NCBI RefSeq assembly: GCF_001428025.1
Contig: NZ_LMSC01000007.1
Coordinates: 441,117 to 505,116 of the forward strand
Direction: 5' to 3'
DNA from: Phycicoccus sp. Soil748
Lineage (GTDB): Bacteria > Actinomycetota > Actinomycetes > Actinomycetales > Dermatophilaceae
Length of the DNA: 64,000 nt
Part shown: positions 53,291 through 62,871 of the stretch, in pieces
How positions within the stretch are numbered: position 1 is the first letter of the stretch
Layout of the letters: each line of letters opens with the position of its first letter
Program-made: the position numbers and the translations under genes
Notes under the pieces: model-generated
What the model was told of the DNA's origin: nothing
What the model saw: the letters and a program-made list of their open reading frames with translations, nothing else
Database searches by the model: none

Positions 53291-53342
53291 ACCCGGACCT
53301 GACCTGCGGGGACTAGGCCCTGGCTCGGCCCCCGCCTGTCGA

Positions 53343-53390
53343 GATCGCCCGGCTGAATGTGGCAGAACTGCCCCCGTCAGCCGGGCGATC
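53343..53390 (+). promoter_or_regulatory. Perfect 14-bp inverted repeat with nested stem upstream of the DnaB-like gene
   Basis: GATCGCCCGGCTGA (53343-53356) pairs exactly with TCAGCCGGGCGATC (53377-53390). The 20-base interior holds a second stem, GGCAG-AA-CTGCC (53361-53372). It ends 17 bases before ATG 53408. It could be an operator, a terminator of the polyamine island, or a cruciform site. Confidence 0.7.
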
Positions 53391-53407
53391 GCGGTTCAAT
53401 CGGTGCC

Positions 53408-54472
53408 ATGACCAGCCTCGACCCCGTGGAGGCCCCGGCAGCCCCTGCCGAGGTCGCTCCGCACAGCCGTACCGCCCCCCGCCTGCGGTCGCTCACGGAC
53501 GTCCTCAACGAGACCGACGAGAAGATGCGGACGGGCCGTGCGGCCGGTGCGAGGGTGTGGCCCACGGGCTTCGAGACCCTCGACGTCGCCCTCACCGGCG
53601 GCTTCCGGTCGGGTGAGCTCATCCTGCTCGGTGGCCCCCAGGGCCTGGGGAAGACGGCGATGGCGCTGCAGATGCTGCGCAACGCCCTCACCGCCCACCG
53701 GTCGGCCGTCTACTTCTCCTACGAGCACGACGCGCACAGCATCCTCGAGCGCCTGCTCGCCATCGAGGCCGGCGCGGTCGCAGGCTCCGAAGGAATCAGC
53801 CTGACCAAGATCAGGCAGCGGTTCGAGGCCCGGCACAGCAATGCCCACTCGATGCGGGAGCGGTTCGAGACGGCGACCGGTGGTCCGGAAGCCGTCGCCG
53901 CGATGGAGGGCTACGGCGACCACCTGCACGTCCACACCTCCAGCGGCCTGCACACCACCCTCGACGAGATCCGGTCCACCATCGAGGCCGTCGTGCGCAG
54001 CGAGGCGCAGCCGCCGCTCGTCCTCGTCGACTACCTCCAGAAGGTGCCGGTCGCCGGGTTCACCGGCACCGAGGAGGAGCGGGTCTCCGTCGTGGTCGAG
54101 CGGCTCAAGGACCTCGCGCTCGAGTTCGAGGTGCCGGTGCTGGCCATCGTCGCCGCCGAGAAGGGCAGCCTCGGCTCCGGCAAGCGGATGCGGGTCAACG
54201 ACCTGCGCGGCTCCTCCGCCCTGGCCTACGAGTCCGACGTCATCCTCATCCTCAACGACAAGTACGACGTCGTGGCCAAGCACCACCTCGTCTACCACCT
54301 CGAGAACGCAGAGCGCTTCCGGCAGTGGGTGGTGATGTCGATCGAGAAGAACCGCAGCGGCGTCGACCAGATCGCCATGGAGTTCCGCAAGCGCTTCGAG
54401 CAGGGGCGGTTCGAGCCCGAGGGACGCATCGTCGAGGAGCAGCTCATCGAGGAGCGCGTCTTCCGCGAGTAG
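53408..54472 (+). CDS. Stand-alone DnaB-like RecA-fold ATPase
   Basis: From ATG 53408 this is 354 residues. It corresponds to the C-terminal ATPase domain of DnaB helicases: Walker A GGPQGLGKTAMALQ, VYFSYEHDAHSILERLL, Walker B PLVLVDYLQKV, and DLRGSSALAYESDVILIL before the finger region. The DnaB N-terminal domain and linker helix are missing, replaced by 60 unrelated residues. It is therefore not the replicative helicase and may be a regulatory or repair ATPase. The role is unknown. Confidence 0.85.
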   Translation: MTSLDPVEAPAAPAEVAPHSRTAPRLRSLTDVLNETDEKMRTGRAAGARVWPTGFETLDVALTGGFRSGELILLGGPQGLGKTAMALQMLRNALTAHRSAVYFSYEHDAHSILERLLAIEAGAVAGSEGISLTKIRQRFEARHSNAHSMRERFETATGGPEAVAAMEGYGDHLHVHTSSGLHTTLDEIRSTIEAVVRSEAQPPLVLVDYLQKVPVAGFTGTEEERVSVVVERLKDLALEFEVPVLAIVAAEKGSLGSGKRMRVNDLRGSSALAYESDVILILNDKYDVVAKHHLVYHLENAERFRQWVVMSIEKNRSGVDQIAMEFRKRFEQGRFEPEGRIVEEQLIEERVFRE

Positions 54473-54481
54473 TCCTGCTGC

Positions 54482-54487
54482 GACAAT
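54482..54487 (+). promoter_or_regulatory. -10 hexamer of a leaderless promoter (dxr)
   Basis: GACAAT lies six bases before GTG 54494. Confidence 0.45.
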
Positions 54488-54493
54488 GGGTCG

Positions 54494-55750
54494 GTGACCA
54501 CTCCGCGCTCCGTCGCCGTCCTGGGCTCGACCGGCTCCATCGGCACCCAGGCCCTCGACGTCATCTCCCGCAACCCGGACCGCTTCCGGGTGGTGGCCCT
54601 GTCCGCGGGGTCCAACCTCGACCTCGTGGCGGAGCAGGCGGTGCGGTTCGACGTCGAGCTGGTCTCCGTGGCGCACGGGACCCACGAGCGCGTGGCCGAG
54701 GCGGTCGCTGCGTACGCCGCCCGCGCCGGCCGCGCCGGGTACCGCCCCCAGGTGGTGGTGGGGGACGACGCTGCGGTCGCCGCAGCGGGGTACGGCGCGG
54801 ACGTGGTGCTCAACGGCATCACCGGCTCGATCGGGCTCCGGCCCACGCTGGCCGCCCTCGCCGAGGGCTCGGTGCTGGCCCTGGCCAACAAGGAGTCGCT
54901 CATCGTCGGCGGCCCCCTGGTCAAGGCGGCGGCCGCCCCCGGACAGGTCGTGCCGGTCGACTCCGAGCACTCGGCGATCGCGCAGAGCCTGCGCGGCGGG
55001 CGGCCCGAGGAGGTACGCCGCCTGGTGGTGACCGCCAGCGGCGGGCCGTTCCGTGGGCGCTCGCGGGAGTCGCTGCGCGACGTGACGCCGCTGGAGGCGC
55101 TGGCCCACCCGAACTTCTCGATGGGCCGGGTCATCACCACCAACTCCGCCACCCTCGTCAACAAAGGCCTGGAGGTCATCGAGGCACACCTGCTGTTCGA
55201 CATCTCGTTCGACCGGATCGACGTGGTCGTGCACCCACAGCAGATCATCCACTCGATGGTCGAGTTCGTCGACGGTTCGACCATCGCACAGGCGGGGCCT
55301 CCGCGGATGCTGGTGCCGATCGCCCTGGGCCTGTCGTGGCCGGAGCGGCTCGCCGACGTCGACGTCCCGGTCGACTGGACCCGGGCGCAGACGTGGGAGT
55401 TCGAGCCGCTGGACGACGAGGCGTTCCCCGCCGTCCGGCTCGCCCGTGAGGTCGGCACGGCCGGCGGCACCCACCCGGCCGTCTACAACGCGGCCAACGA
55501 GGTCGCGGTCGACGCGTTCCACGAGGGCCGGATCTCGTTCGTCGACATCGTCGACACGGTCGAGCGGGTGGTGCACGACCACGCCGACGAGGGCGGCTCG
55601 TCGACCGGCTCCAGCACGTCGGGGATCAATCCGGGGTCCCTGACCGTTGAGGACGTGATGCGGGCCGACTCCTGGGCCCGCGCCCGGGCGCGACAGGTGC
55701 TGGGCCTGGAGACCGGACGACTGACCGACGCCGAGGGGGCGCTTCGCTGA
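54494..55750 (+). CDS. dxr: 1-deoxy-D-xylulose 5-phosphate reductoisomerase
   Basis: Dxr makes methylerythritol phosphate, the committed step of MEP isoprenoid synthesis. The 418-residue protein has [18 protein letters not shown] for [17 protein letters not shown], the metal/substrate site [13 protein letters not shown] and [11 protein letters not shown], then [18 protein letters not shown] 15-residue Ser/Gly/Thr insert precedes the C-terminal helical domain. The stop overlaps the M50 gene by one base. With ispG downstream, two MEP genes flank the protease. Confidence 0.96.
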   Translation: MTTPRSVAVLGSTGSIGTQALDVISRNPDRFRVVALSAGSNLDLVAEQAVRFDVELVSVAHGTHERVAEAVAAYAARAGRAGYRPQVVVGDDAAVAAAGYGADVVLNGITGSIGLRPTLAALAEGSVLALANKESLIVGGPLVKAAAAPGQVVPVDSEHSAIAQSLRGGRPEEVRRLVVTASGGPFRGRSRESLRDVTPLEALAHPNFSMGRVITTNSATLVNKGLEVIEAHLLFDISFDRIDVVVHPQQIIHSMVEFVDGSTIAQAGPPRMLVPIALGLSWPERLADVDVPVDWTRAQTWEFEPLDDEAFPAVRLAREVGTAGGTHPAVYNAANEVAVDAFHEGRISFVDIVDTVERVVHDHADEGGSSTGSSTSGINPGSLTVEDVMRADSWARARARQVLGLETGRLTDAEGALR

Positions 55751-57117
55751 TGACCGTGCTGCTGTTCGTCCTGGGGGTGCTCTTCGTCGCGCTCGGCGTG
55801 GGGCTGTCCATCGGCCTGCACGAGATCGGCCACCTCGTCCCCGCCAAGAAGTTCGGGGTCAAGGTCACCCAGTACATGGTCGGCTTCGGGCCGACGGTGT
55901 GGTCGCGGCGCAGGGGCGAGACCGAGTACGGCATCAAGGCCATCCCGCTCGGCGGCTACATCCGGATGATCGGCATGTTCCCGCCGCGGCCGGGCGACAA
56001 GCCGGGCACGCTGCGGGTCTCGAGCACCGGCCGGTTCTCCCAGCTCGCCGACGAGGCTCGCCAGCTCAGCCTCGAGGAGATCAAGCCCGGCGACGAGGAC
56101 CGCGTCTTCTACAAGCTGTCGGTGCCGAAGAAGGTCGTCGTCATGCTGGGCGGCCCGATGATGAACCTCGTCATCGCCGTGGTGCTCCTGACAGGGATCC
56201 TCACGATGTACGGCGTCGCCACCGTCGAGGACGGCGCGCGCGTGGCGACCGTGTCCGAGTGCGTCGTCAGCGCCAAGGACGCCGCCACCAAGACCACCTG
56301 CGCCGCCTCGGACCCCAAGACACCCGCATACACCGCCGGCGTCCAGCCGGGCGACCAGATCGTCTCGGTGGCCGGCGAGAAGATCAGGCGCACCGCCGAC
56401 GTCGGCCGCCTCATCCGGCCCCGGGTCGGCCAGACCGTGCAGCTCGTCGTCCTGCGCCACGGCGTCGAGAAGACCCTGACCGCCACCCCGATCAAGAACA
56501 CCGTCCAACAGGTCGGTCCCGACGGCGAGCCGCTCGTCGACGCCAGCGGTCAGCCGGTCGTCATCGACGCAGGCTTCCTGGGCGTCTCGTCCGGCCCGGT
56601 CGTGGGCTACGAACGGCAGTCGATCACGGCGGTCCCCGGGTTCGTGGGGGAGCAGCTGGTCAACACCGCCGGTGTCATCCTCAAGATCCCGCAGAAGATG
56701 GTCGGCGTCGTGCAGGCCGCGTTCGGCTCGGGCCAGCGTGACCCCAACGGCCCGGTCTCCGTCGTCGGCGTCGGGCGCATGGCGGGTGACGCGACGGCCG
56801 GCAAGATCCCGTGGATCGGCGGCGAGACGGGCATGAGCCCGTTCGTCTTCCTGCTCAGCCTCATGGCCTCGCTCAACCTGGCGCTGTTCGTCTTCAACCT
56901 CGTGCCGCTGCTGCCGCTCGACGGCGGCCACGTCGCCGGGGCGCTGTGGGAGGGCGCCAAGCGTCGCCTCGCGCAGCTGCGCGGCCGGCCCGACCCGGGT
57001 CACGTCGACGTCGCCAAGGCGCTGCCCGTCGCCTACGCCGTGTCCAGCGTCCTCATCGTCATGTCGGTGCTGCTGATCTACGCCGACGTCGTCAAGCCGA
57101 TCAGCCTGGGCGGCTGA
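55750..57117 (+). CDS. Site-2-type M50 metalloprotease with PDZ domain (RseP-like)
   Basis: This is a 455-residue intramembrane protease. The first membrane segment carries the zinc motif GLHEIGHLVPAKKFGV, and the last metal ligand lies in LVPLLPLDGGHVAG near the C-terminus. A PDZ domain sits in the middle (PAYTAGVQPGDQIVSVAGEK). An insert with Cys and Lys (SECVVSAKDAATKTTCAA) precedes the PDZ domain. In actinobacteria such proteases (Rip1) cleave anti-sigma factors and other membrane proteins. Its place between dxr and ispG is conserved. Confidence 0.93.
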   Translation: MTVLLFVLGVLFVALGVGLSIGLHEIGHLVPAKKFGVKVTQYMVGFGPTVWSRRRGETEYGIKAIPLGGYIRMIGMFPPRPGDKPGTLRVSSTGRFSQLADEARQLSLEEIKPGDEDRVFYKLSVPKKVVVMLGGPMMNLVIAVVLLTGILTMYGVATVEDGARVATVSECVVSAKDAATKTTCAASDPKTPAYTAGVQPGDQIVSVAGEKIRRTADVGRLIRPRVGQTVQLVVLRHGVEKTLTATPIKNTVQQVGPDGEPLVDASGQPVVIDAGFLGVSSGPVVGYERQSITAVPGFVGEQLVNTAGVILKIPQKMVGVVQAAFGSGQRDPNGPVSVVGVGRMAGDATAGKIPWIGGETGMSPFVFLLSLMASLNLALFVFNLVPLLPLDGGHVAGALWEGAKRRLAQLRGRPDPGHVDVAKALPVAYAVSSVLIVMSVLLIYADVVKPISLGG

Positions 57118-57156
57118 GGTCGCGGGGCCGGACACACCCTCCGCCACCCGCTGGGA

Positions 57157-57162
57157 GATACT
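57157..57162 (+). promoter_or_regulatory. -10 hexamer of a leaderless promoter (ispG)
   Basis: GATACT lies six bases before ATG 57169. Confidence 0.5.
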
Positions 57163-57168
57163 GCATCC

Positions 57169-58329
57169 ATGACTGTTGGTCTCGGTATGCCGGCCCTGCC
57201 CCCGCCCGTCCTCGCGCCCCGTCGCAAGACGCGCAAGATCAAGGTCGGCAAGGTCGAGGTCGGCGGCGACGCCCCCATCTCGGTGCAATCGATGTGCACG
57301 ACGCCCACGACCGACATCAACGCGACGTTGCAGCAGATCGCCGAGCTGACTGCGTCGGGGTGCGACATCGTCCGGGTGGCGTGCCCGAGCCAGGACGACG
57401 CCGACGCGCTGCCCGCCATCGCGCGCAAGAGCCAGATCCCGGTCATCGCAGACATCCACTTCCAGCCCAAGTACGTGTACGCCGCGATCGACGCCGGCTG
57501 CGCGGCCGTCCGGGTCAACCCCGGCAACATCCGCCAGTTCGACGACCAGGTCAAGCAGATCGCCCAGGCCGCCAAGGACGCGGGCGTCTCGATCCGCATC
57601 GGCGTCAACGCCGGGTCGCTCGACAAGCGGCTCCTCGAGAAGTACGGCAAGCCGACCGCCGAGGCGCTCGTCGAGTCGGCCGTCTGGGAGGCGAGCCTCT
57701 TCGAGGAACACGACTTCCACGACTTCAAGATCTCGGTGAAGCACAACGACCCCGTCGTCATGGTCAAGGCCTACGAGCTGCTCTCGGAGCGGGGCGACTG
57801 GCCCCTGCACCTCGGCGTGACCGAGGCGGGCCCGGCCTTCCAGGGCACCATCAAGTCGGCCACCGCGTTCGGGGCACTGCTGTCCAAGGGCATCGGCGAC
57901 ACCATCCGCGTCTCCCTCTCGGCCCCGCCGGTCGAGGAGGTCAAGGTCGGCAACCAGATCCTCCAGTCGCTCAACCTCAAGCCGCGCAAGCTCGAGATCG
58001 TCTCCTGCCCGTCGTGCGGCCGTGCACAGGTCGACGTCTACACGCTCGCCGACCAGGTGACCGCGGGCCTCGAGGGCATGACCGTCCCGCTGCGCGTGGC
58101 CGTCATGGGCTGCGTCGTCAACGGTCCGGGGGAGGCCCGCGAGGCCGACCTCGGTGTCGCCTCCGGCAACGGCAAGGGCCAGATCTTCGTCAAGGGCGAG
58201 GTCATCAAGACCGTCCCCGAGGCGCAGATCGTCGAGACCCTCATCGAGGAGGCCATGCGGATCGCCGAGGAGATGGGCGAGCCCGTCGACGAGGAGAGCG
58301 CCGGCGCCCCCAGCGTCACCGTCGGCTGA
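57169..58329 (+). CDS. ispG: 4-hydroxy-3-methylbut-2-enyl diphosphate synthase
   Basis: IspG is the Fe-S enzyme that forms HMBPP in the MEP pathway. The 386-residue protein has the TIM-barrel start [18 protein letters not shown], then [15 protein letters not shown], and the cluster-binding C-terminal domain with [13 protein letters not shown] and [15 protein letters not shown]. Three Cys plus the Glu after the last Cys give the [4Fe-4S] site. The start has no Shine-Dalgarno and a leaderless-type -10. Confidence 0.96.
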   Translation: MTVGLGMPALPPPVLAPRRKTRKIKVGKVEVGGDAPISVQSMCTTPTTDINATLQQIAELTASGCDIVRVACPSQDDADALPAIARKSQIPVIADIHFQPKYVYAAIDAGCAAVRVNPGNIRQFDDQVKQIAQAAKDAGVSIRIGVNAGSLDKRLLEKYGKPTAEALVESAVWEASLFEEHDFHDFKISVKHNDPVVMVKAYELLSERGDWPLHLGVTEAGPAFQGTIKSATAFGALLSKGIGDTIRVSLSAPPVEEVKVGNQILQSLNLKPRKLEIVSCPSCGRAQVDVYTLADQVTAGLEGMTVPLRVAVMGCVVNGPGEAREADLGVASGNGKGQIFVKGEVIKTVPEAQIVETLIEEAMRIAEEMGEPVDEESAGAPSVTVG

Positions 58330-58415
58330 GTCCGGGAGGGGTGCCTCACGCAGCTCGGGTGAAGCGTCCCCGCAGCCCATCGGTCGTTGGCGCCGCACCA
58401 GGGGCACGCACGCCC

Positions 58416-58421
58416 TAGGCT
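58416..58421 (+). promoter_or_regulatory. -10 hexamer of a leaderless promoter (GNAT gene)
   Basis: TAGGCT lies six bases before GTG 58428. Confidence 0.5.
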
Positions 58422-58427
58422 GGCTCC

Positions 58428-59273
58428 GTGCTGCGCACCCGCAACCCGGTCCACGCCCTGACTGCGTCGGAGCGTGATGCTGCCCTCGAGCTGTGTGCGC
58501 GCAACCTGCCGGCCAACGTCTTCGTCGCCGCACGCCTGCTCGAGGGCGTGCTGACCACCCAGCCGGGGACGGTGCTCGGGCACAAGGTCGACGGCCGCCT
58601 CGAGGCGCTGTGCTGGTCGAGCGCCAACCTCGTGCCGGTCGAGGCCGACGAGACCGAGCTCGCCTTCTTCGCCGACCGGGTGCGTCGCTGGCGCCGCCAC
58701 TGCGCCTCCATCCTCGGCCCGGCCGACCAGGTGGCCGAGCTGTGGCGCCACCTGGCGCCGTCGTGGGGGCCGGCGCGGGCCGTGCGGTCCAACCAGCCGC
58801 TCATGAGCGCGATGGAGCTCCCCTCCAGCCTCGGCGTCGAGCTCGACCCCCGTGTCCGGCCGGCCAGGGTCGGCGAGGTGGACCTCGTCATGCCCGCGGC
58901 GGCGCACATGTTCGAGGGCGAGATCGGCTACCCGCCCTACACCGGTTCCGGTGCTGCCTACCGCACCGCCCTGCTGGCCCTCATCGAGCGGGGGCACACG
59001 TTCGTGGCCGTCGAGGAGGGCGCCGTGGTCTTCAAGGCCGACGTCGGCTCGGTGGCCCTCGGCTGCGCCCAGATCCAGGGCGTGTGGCTCGCGCCGCACC
59101 TGCGAGGGCAAGGCCTCGCCGCGCCGCTCATGGCGTCGGTGGTCGAGCAGGTCATGGCCACGCGGGCGCGGTGGGTGACGTTGTACGTCAACGACTTCAA
59201 CGCCAGCGCCCGGGCGACCTACCGGCACGTGGGTTTCGAGGACGTCGGCACGTTCTCGACCGTCCTGCTCTGA
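58428..59273 (+). CDS. DUF4081-GNAT acetyltransferase
   Basis: This 281-residue protein has an N-terminal DUF4081 domain (LCARNLPANVFVAARLLEG) and a C-terminal GNAT domain with the acetyl-CoA loop LRGQGLAAPLM after IQGVWLAP, then YVNDFNASARATYRHVGFE. The family commonly follows ispG in actinobacteria. The acceptor substrate is unknown. The stop overlaps a small membrane-protein gene (TGATG). Confidence 0.9.
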   Translation: MLRTRNPVHALTASERDAALELCARNLPANVFVAARLLEGVLTTQPGTVLGHKVDGRLEALCWSSANLVPVEADETELAFFADRVRRWRRHCASILGPADQVAELWRHLAPSWGPARAVRSNQPLMSAMELPSSLGVELDPRVRPARVGEVDLVMPAAAHMFEGEIGYPPYTGSGAAYRTALLALIERGHTFVAVEEGAVVFKADVGSVALGCAQIQGVWLAPHLRGQGLAAPLMASVVEQVMATRARWVTLYVNDFNASARATYRHVGFEDVGTFSTVLL

Positions 59274-59515
59274 TGCCCGAGGACCCCGACCGCTCGCCCG
59301 AGGACGCCGGCCCCACGCCCGGCGAGCCCGTCGGCAACGTCCTGGTGTGGTTCACGGGATCGCTGCTCGTGTTCGGGCTGTTCCTCGTCGTCGTGCCGGG
59401 GAGCCAGCCGGCCGGGCGCACCTGGCTGTGGGTCGGGGTGGTCCTCGTCGTCCTCGGTGGGGCGACCTCCGCCCTGGCCGTGCGGGCGCGGCTGCGCCAC
59501 CTCCGCTCCCGCTGA
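59273..59515 (+). CDS. Small two-helix membrane protein
   Basis: This 80-residue protein has an acidic, Pro-rich N-terminus and two hydrophobic segments (VLVWFTGSLLVFGLFLVVV and LWVGVVLVVLGGATSALAV) separated by a short polar turn, ending in basic residues. The ATG at 59273 is coupled to the GNAT stop. No family is recognised. Longer open frames starting at 58493 are shadows of the GNAT gene. Confidence 0.75.
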   Translation: MPEDPDRSPEDAGPTPGEPVGNVLVWFTGSLLVFGLFLVVVPGSQPAGRTWLWVGVVLVVLGGATSALAVRARLRHLRSR

Positions 59516-59536
59516 GGCCCGGGCCCGTCCGCGCAG

Positions 59537-60160
59537 TCAGTAGAGGCCGGTGGAGTACTGCTCGCCGTAGTAGCGCTCGAGCTCCTCGACGGAGTCCTCG
59601 GGCCGCTCGAGCGCCTTGGCGATCTGCGGCCGCGAGCCCACGGCCATGGGGTCCCAGGTGGCCGGGTGCCAGAGCCTGCTGCGCATGAACGCCTTGGCGC
59701 AGTGGAAGAAGACCTCCTCGACCTCCACGACCAGGGCCAGGACCGGCCGGTGGCCCTCGACCTCCATCTCGTCGAACCACGGCGCGTCCGAGACCAGGTG
59801 CGCCCTGCCGTTGACCCGCAGGGTGTCGCCACGGCCGGGGACGACGAACAGCAGCCCGACGTGAGGGTTCTCCAGGACGTTGAGGTAGCCGTCGACGCGC
59901 TTGTTGCCCTTGCGCTCGGGCAGCGCCAGCGTCGTGTCGTCGAGGACCTTCACGAAGCCGGCGGGGTCGCCCTTGGGTGAGCTGTCGCAGCGGCCGTCGG
60001 CACCGGCCGTCGACACCACGCAGAACGGCGAGGCCGCGATCCACTGGCGGTCGAGCTCGTGCAGGGACGTCCGCACCTTGTCGCGCACCCGGGGGAGCGG
60101 CTCGCCGACCAGCGCGCGCAGCTGCTCGACGGACTCGATGCGGTGGCCCTCGTCGGTCAT
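59537..60160 (-). CDS. Pyridoxamine 5'-phosphate oxidase-family flavoprotein
   Basis: From ATG 60160 this is 207 residues with a split-barrel flavin fold: [20 protein letters not shown], then [32 protein letters not shown] and [13 protein letters not shown] near the C-terminus. It resembles FMN-dependent PPOX proteins of the MSMEG_1061 type. The reaction is unknown. The long frame upstream lies antisense to proS and is rejected. A leaderless-type -10 precedes it. Confidence 0.85.
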   Translation of the reverse strand: MTDEGHRIESVEQLRALVGEPLPRVRDKVRTSLHELDRQWIAASPFCVVSTAGADGRCDSSPKGDPAGFVKVLDDTTLALPERKGNKRVDGYLNVLENPHVGLLFVVPGRGDTLRVNGRAHLVSDAPWFDEMEVEGHRPVLALVVEVEEVFFHCAKAFMRSRLWHPATWDPMAVGSRPQIAKALERPEDSVEELERYYGEQYSTGLY

Positions 60161-60166
60161 GGCGCC

Positions 60167-60172
60167 AGTGTG
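60167..60172 (-). promoter_or_regulatory. -10 hexamer of a leaderless promoter (PNPOx-family gene)
   Basis: Minus-strand CACACT, six bases before the ATG at 60160. Confidence 0.45.
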
Positions 60173-60280
60173 CCAGCGGCCCGACCACGCCCGGGCGGTG
60201 CGCACGGCGCAACTGGGGTGAGCCCGCGCCGTACGCCCCGATATCCTCTGTGGGTTCGCCCACCACCCGAGGAGTCCCCA

Positions 60281-62110
60281 GTGGCACTGCGCATGTCGAC
60301 CCTGTTCCTGCGAACCCTTCGCGAGGACCCGGCCGATGCCGAGGTGCCGAGCCACAGGCTCCTCGTCCGCGCCGGCTACATCCGCCGCGTCAGCCCCGGC
60401 ATCTACACCTGGCTGCCGCTCGGGCTCAAGGTGCTGCGCAAGGTCGAGAACATCGTCCGCGAGGAGATGGACCAGATCGGCGCGCAGGAGCTGCTGTTTC
60501 CCGCGCTGCTGCCCAAGGAGCCCTTCGAGGCCTCCGGGCGCTGGACCGAGTACGGCGACAACATCTTCCGGCTCAAGGACCGCAAGGACGCCGACTACCT
60601 GCTCGGCCCCACCCACGAGGAGATGTTCACCCTCGCGGTGAAGGACCTCTTCTCGTCCTACAAGGACCTGCCGCTGTCGATCTACCAGATCCAGACGAAG
60701 TACCGCGACGAGGCGCGTCCGCGCGCGGGCATCCTTCGCGGGCGCGAGTTCGTCATGAAGGACTCCTACTCCTTCGACATCGACGGGGCCGGGCTCGACA
60801 AGAGCTACCAGCTGCACCGCGACGCCTACATCCGCATCTTCGACCGCCTCGGCTTCCACTACGTCATCGTCCAGGCCATGGCCGGCGCCATGGGTGGGTC
60901 GAAGAGCGAGGAGTTCCTCGCCACCGCCGAGAACGGCGAGGACACCTACGTCCACTGCCCCAGCTGCGGGTATGCCGCGAACGTCGAGGCCGTGCGCGTG
61001 CCCGTCCCCGACGCGCTGCCCTGGGACGACGCCCCCGCGGCACACGCCGAGGACACCCCCGACACCCCGACCATCGAGACCCTGGTGGACCACCTCAACG
61101 CGGCGTACCCCCGCGAGGACCGCGCCTGGGCTGCCAGCGACACCTTGAAGAACGTGATCGTCGTGCTCGTGCACCCCGACGGCACGCGTGAGCCGCTGGC
61201 CATCGGCGTGCCCGGTGACCGCGAGATCGACGAGAAGCGCCTCGGCGCCCAGGTCGAGCCCGCCGAGGTGGCGGCCTTCGAGGAGAAGGACTTCGCCGCC
61301 AACCCGGCGCTGGCCAAGGGCTACATCGGCCCCGGTGCGCTGGGCTCGGAGTCGGCCTCGGGCATCCGCTACCTCCTCGACCCGCGCGTGGTCGAGGGCA
61401 CCCGCTGGGTGACCGGCGCCGACGTGAGCGGCAAGCACGTCATCGACCTCGTGGCCGGCCGTGACTTCACGGCCGACGGCACGATCGAGGCCGCCGACGT
61501 CCGCCCCGGCGACCTCTGCCCGAGCTGCGGGCACGCGCTGGAGTCGGCCCGGGGCATCGAGATGGGCCACATCTTCCAGCTCGGCACCAAGTACGCCGAG
61601 GCGCTCGACCTCAAGGTGCTCGACCAGAACGGCAAGCTCCAGACGGTCATCATGGGCTCCTACGGCGTCGGGGTCTCGCGCGCCGTGGCCTGCGTCGCCG
61701 AGGGCAACCACGACGAGCTCGGGCTGCGCTGGCCCCGGGAGATCAGCCCGGTCGACGTGCACCTCGTCGCCGCCGGCAAGGACATGAACCGTGACCCCGA
61801 GGTCTTCATCAAGGCCGAGGAGCTCACCCGCGAGCTCGAGGCGGCCGGCGTCTCGGTGCTCTTCGACGACCGCCACAAGGTGAGCCCGGGGGTGAAGTTC
61901 AAGGACTCCGAGCTCATCGGCATCCCGACCATCGTCGTGGTGGGCAAGTCCCTGGAGAACGGCGTCGTCGAGGTCAAGGACCGCGCCACGGGCGAGCGCA
62001 CCGAGGTGGCGGTCGGTGACGTGGTCGAGACCGTGCGCCGCCTCGTGACGGGCGCGACCGGCGCGAACGCGGCGACCGGCGCGGTTGCGCCGGCCGGCGT
62101 CGACGGCTGA
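60281..62110 (+). CDS. proS: Prolyl-tRNA synthetase, bacterial type with editing insert
   Basis: ProS charges tRNA-Pro. From GTG 60281, with GAGGAG six bases upstream, it is 609 residues. Class II motifs: [17 protein letters not shown], motif 2 around [18 protein letters not shown], and motif 3 near the [16 protein letters not shown] block. An INS editing domain lies between motifs 2 and 3 (residues about 230-400, with a Cys pair in [12 protein letters not shown]). A C-terminal anticodon-binding domain follows. TATCCT at 60242-60247 is a possible -10. Confidence 0.96.
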   Translation: MALRMSTLFLRTLREDPADAEVPSHRLLVRAGYIRRVSPGIYTWLPLGLKVLRKVENIVREEMDQIGAQELLFPALLPKEPFEASGRWTEYGDNIFRLKDRKDADYLLGPTHEEMFTLAVKDLFSSYKDLPLSIYQIQTKYRDEARPRAGILRGREFVMKDSYSFDIDGAGLDKSYQLHRDAYIRIFDRLGFHYVIVQAMAGAMGGSKSEEFLATAENGEDTYVHCPSCGYAANVEAVRVPVPDALPWDDAPAAHAEDTPDTPTIETLVDHLNAAYPREDRAWAASDTLKNVIVVLVHPDGTREPLAIGVPGDREIDEKRLGAQVEPAEVAAFEEKDFAANPALAKGYIGPGALGSESASGIRYLLDPRVVEGTRWVTGADVSGKHVIDLVAGRDFTADGTIEAADVRPGDLCPSCGHALESARGIEMGHIFQLGTKYAEALDLKVLDQNGKLQTVIMGSYGVGVSRAVACVAEGNHDELGLRWPREISPVDVHLVAAGKDMNRDPEVFIKAEELTRELEAAGVSVLFDDRHKVSPGVKFKDSELIGIPTIVVVGKSLENGVVEVKDRATGERTEVAVGDVVETVRRLVTGATGANAATGAVAPAGVDG

Positions 62111-62871
62111 TGGCGGTGGAGACCCCGCCGCAGGCGGTCATCTTCGACTGGGGCGGCACCCTCACCCCGTGGCACGACGTCGACCTGCCGCGCCAGTGGC
62201 GGGTGTTCGCGCGAGAGGTGCACGGCCTGCCGGTCGAGGACCCCGCCATGCCCGCCGAGGACATCGCCGAGGCCGACTCGCTCGCGATGCGCATCCACCA
62301 GGCCGAGGAGAAGGCCTGGGCGCGTGGGCGCGAGACGCACGAGAGCGCCTCGATCGAGGCGATCCTCGCCGAGGCCGGCGTCGACCCCGAGCACGACCGG
62401 CACCACCTGGCGCTCGCGGCATACCGCCGGTTCTGGGAGCCGCACACCCACACCGACCCGCAGGTGCGCCCGCTCTGGGAGGGGCTGCACGACCGCGGGC
62501 TCAAGGTCGGGGTGCTCTCCAACACCATCTGGACCCGCGCCTACCACCGTGAGGTCTTCCAGCGCGACGGCGTCCTCGACCTGCTCGACGGCGACGTCTA
62601 CTCCTCGGAGATCCACGTCGTGAAGCCGCACCGCGAGGCGTTCCTCGCGGCCTGCGCGGCAGTGGACGTGGAGCCCGAGGCCGCGGTCTACGTCGGCGAC
62701 CGGCTCTTCGAGGACGTCCACGGCCCGCAGCAGGTCGGGATGCGCGCGATCTGGGTGCCCCACAGCGACATCCCGGCCAGCCAGCAGGTCGCGGTCGACG
62801 TCACGCCGGACGCCCACGCCCACGAGCTGCTCGACGTCCTGCGCGTCGTCGACCGCTGGCTGGGGCGGTAG
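62110..62871 (+). CDS. HAD-superfamily hydrolase
   Basis: This 253-residue protein has the four HAD motifs: I in AVIFDWGGTLTP, II in GVLSNTIW, III Lys in VVKPHREAF and IV in YVGDRLFEDVHGP. Motif I is DxGGT, so the second Asp (the usual acid/base) is Gly, which is seen in part of the family and may change the reaction. A helical cap lies after motif I. It is coupled to proS by TGATG. Substrate unknown. Confidence 0.88.
   Translation: MAVETPPQAVIFDWGGTLTPWHDVDLPRQWRVFAREVHGLPVEDPAMPAEDIAEADSLAMRIHQAEEKAWARGRETHESASIEAILAEAGVDPEHDRHHLALAAYRRFWEPHTHTDPQVRPLWEGLHDRGLKVGVLSNTIWTRAYHREVFQRDGVLDLLDGDVYSSEIHVVKPHREAFLAACAAVDVEPEAAVYVGDRLFEDVHGPQQVGMRAIWVPHSDIPASQQVAVDVTPDAHAHELLDVLRVVDRWLGR

Noticed and set aside
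53408-54472. Replicative DNA helicase DnaB
   Set aside because: The N-terminal domain and linker are missing, and the protein is about 100 residues too short.
55483-58533. 1016-residue minus-strand open frame over dxr, the M50 protease and ispG
   Set aside because: Shadow of clear plus-strand genes, with composition biased to Asp, Arg and His and no recognisable domain.
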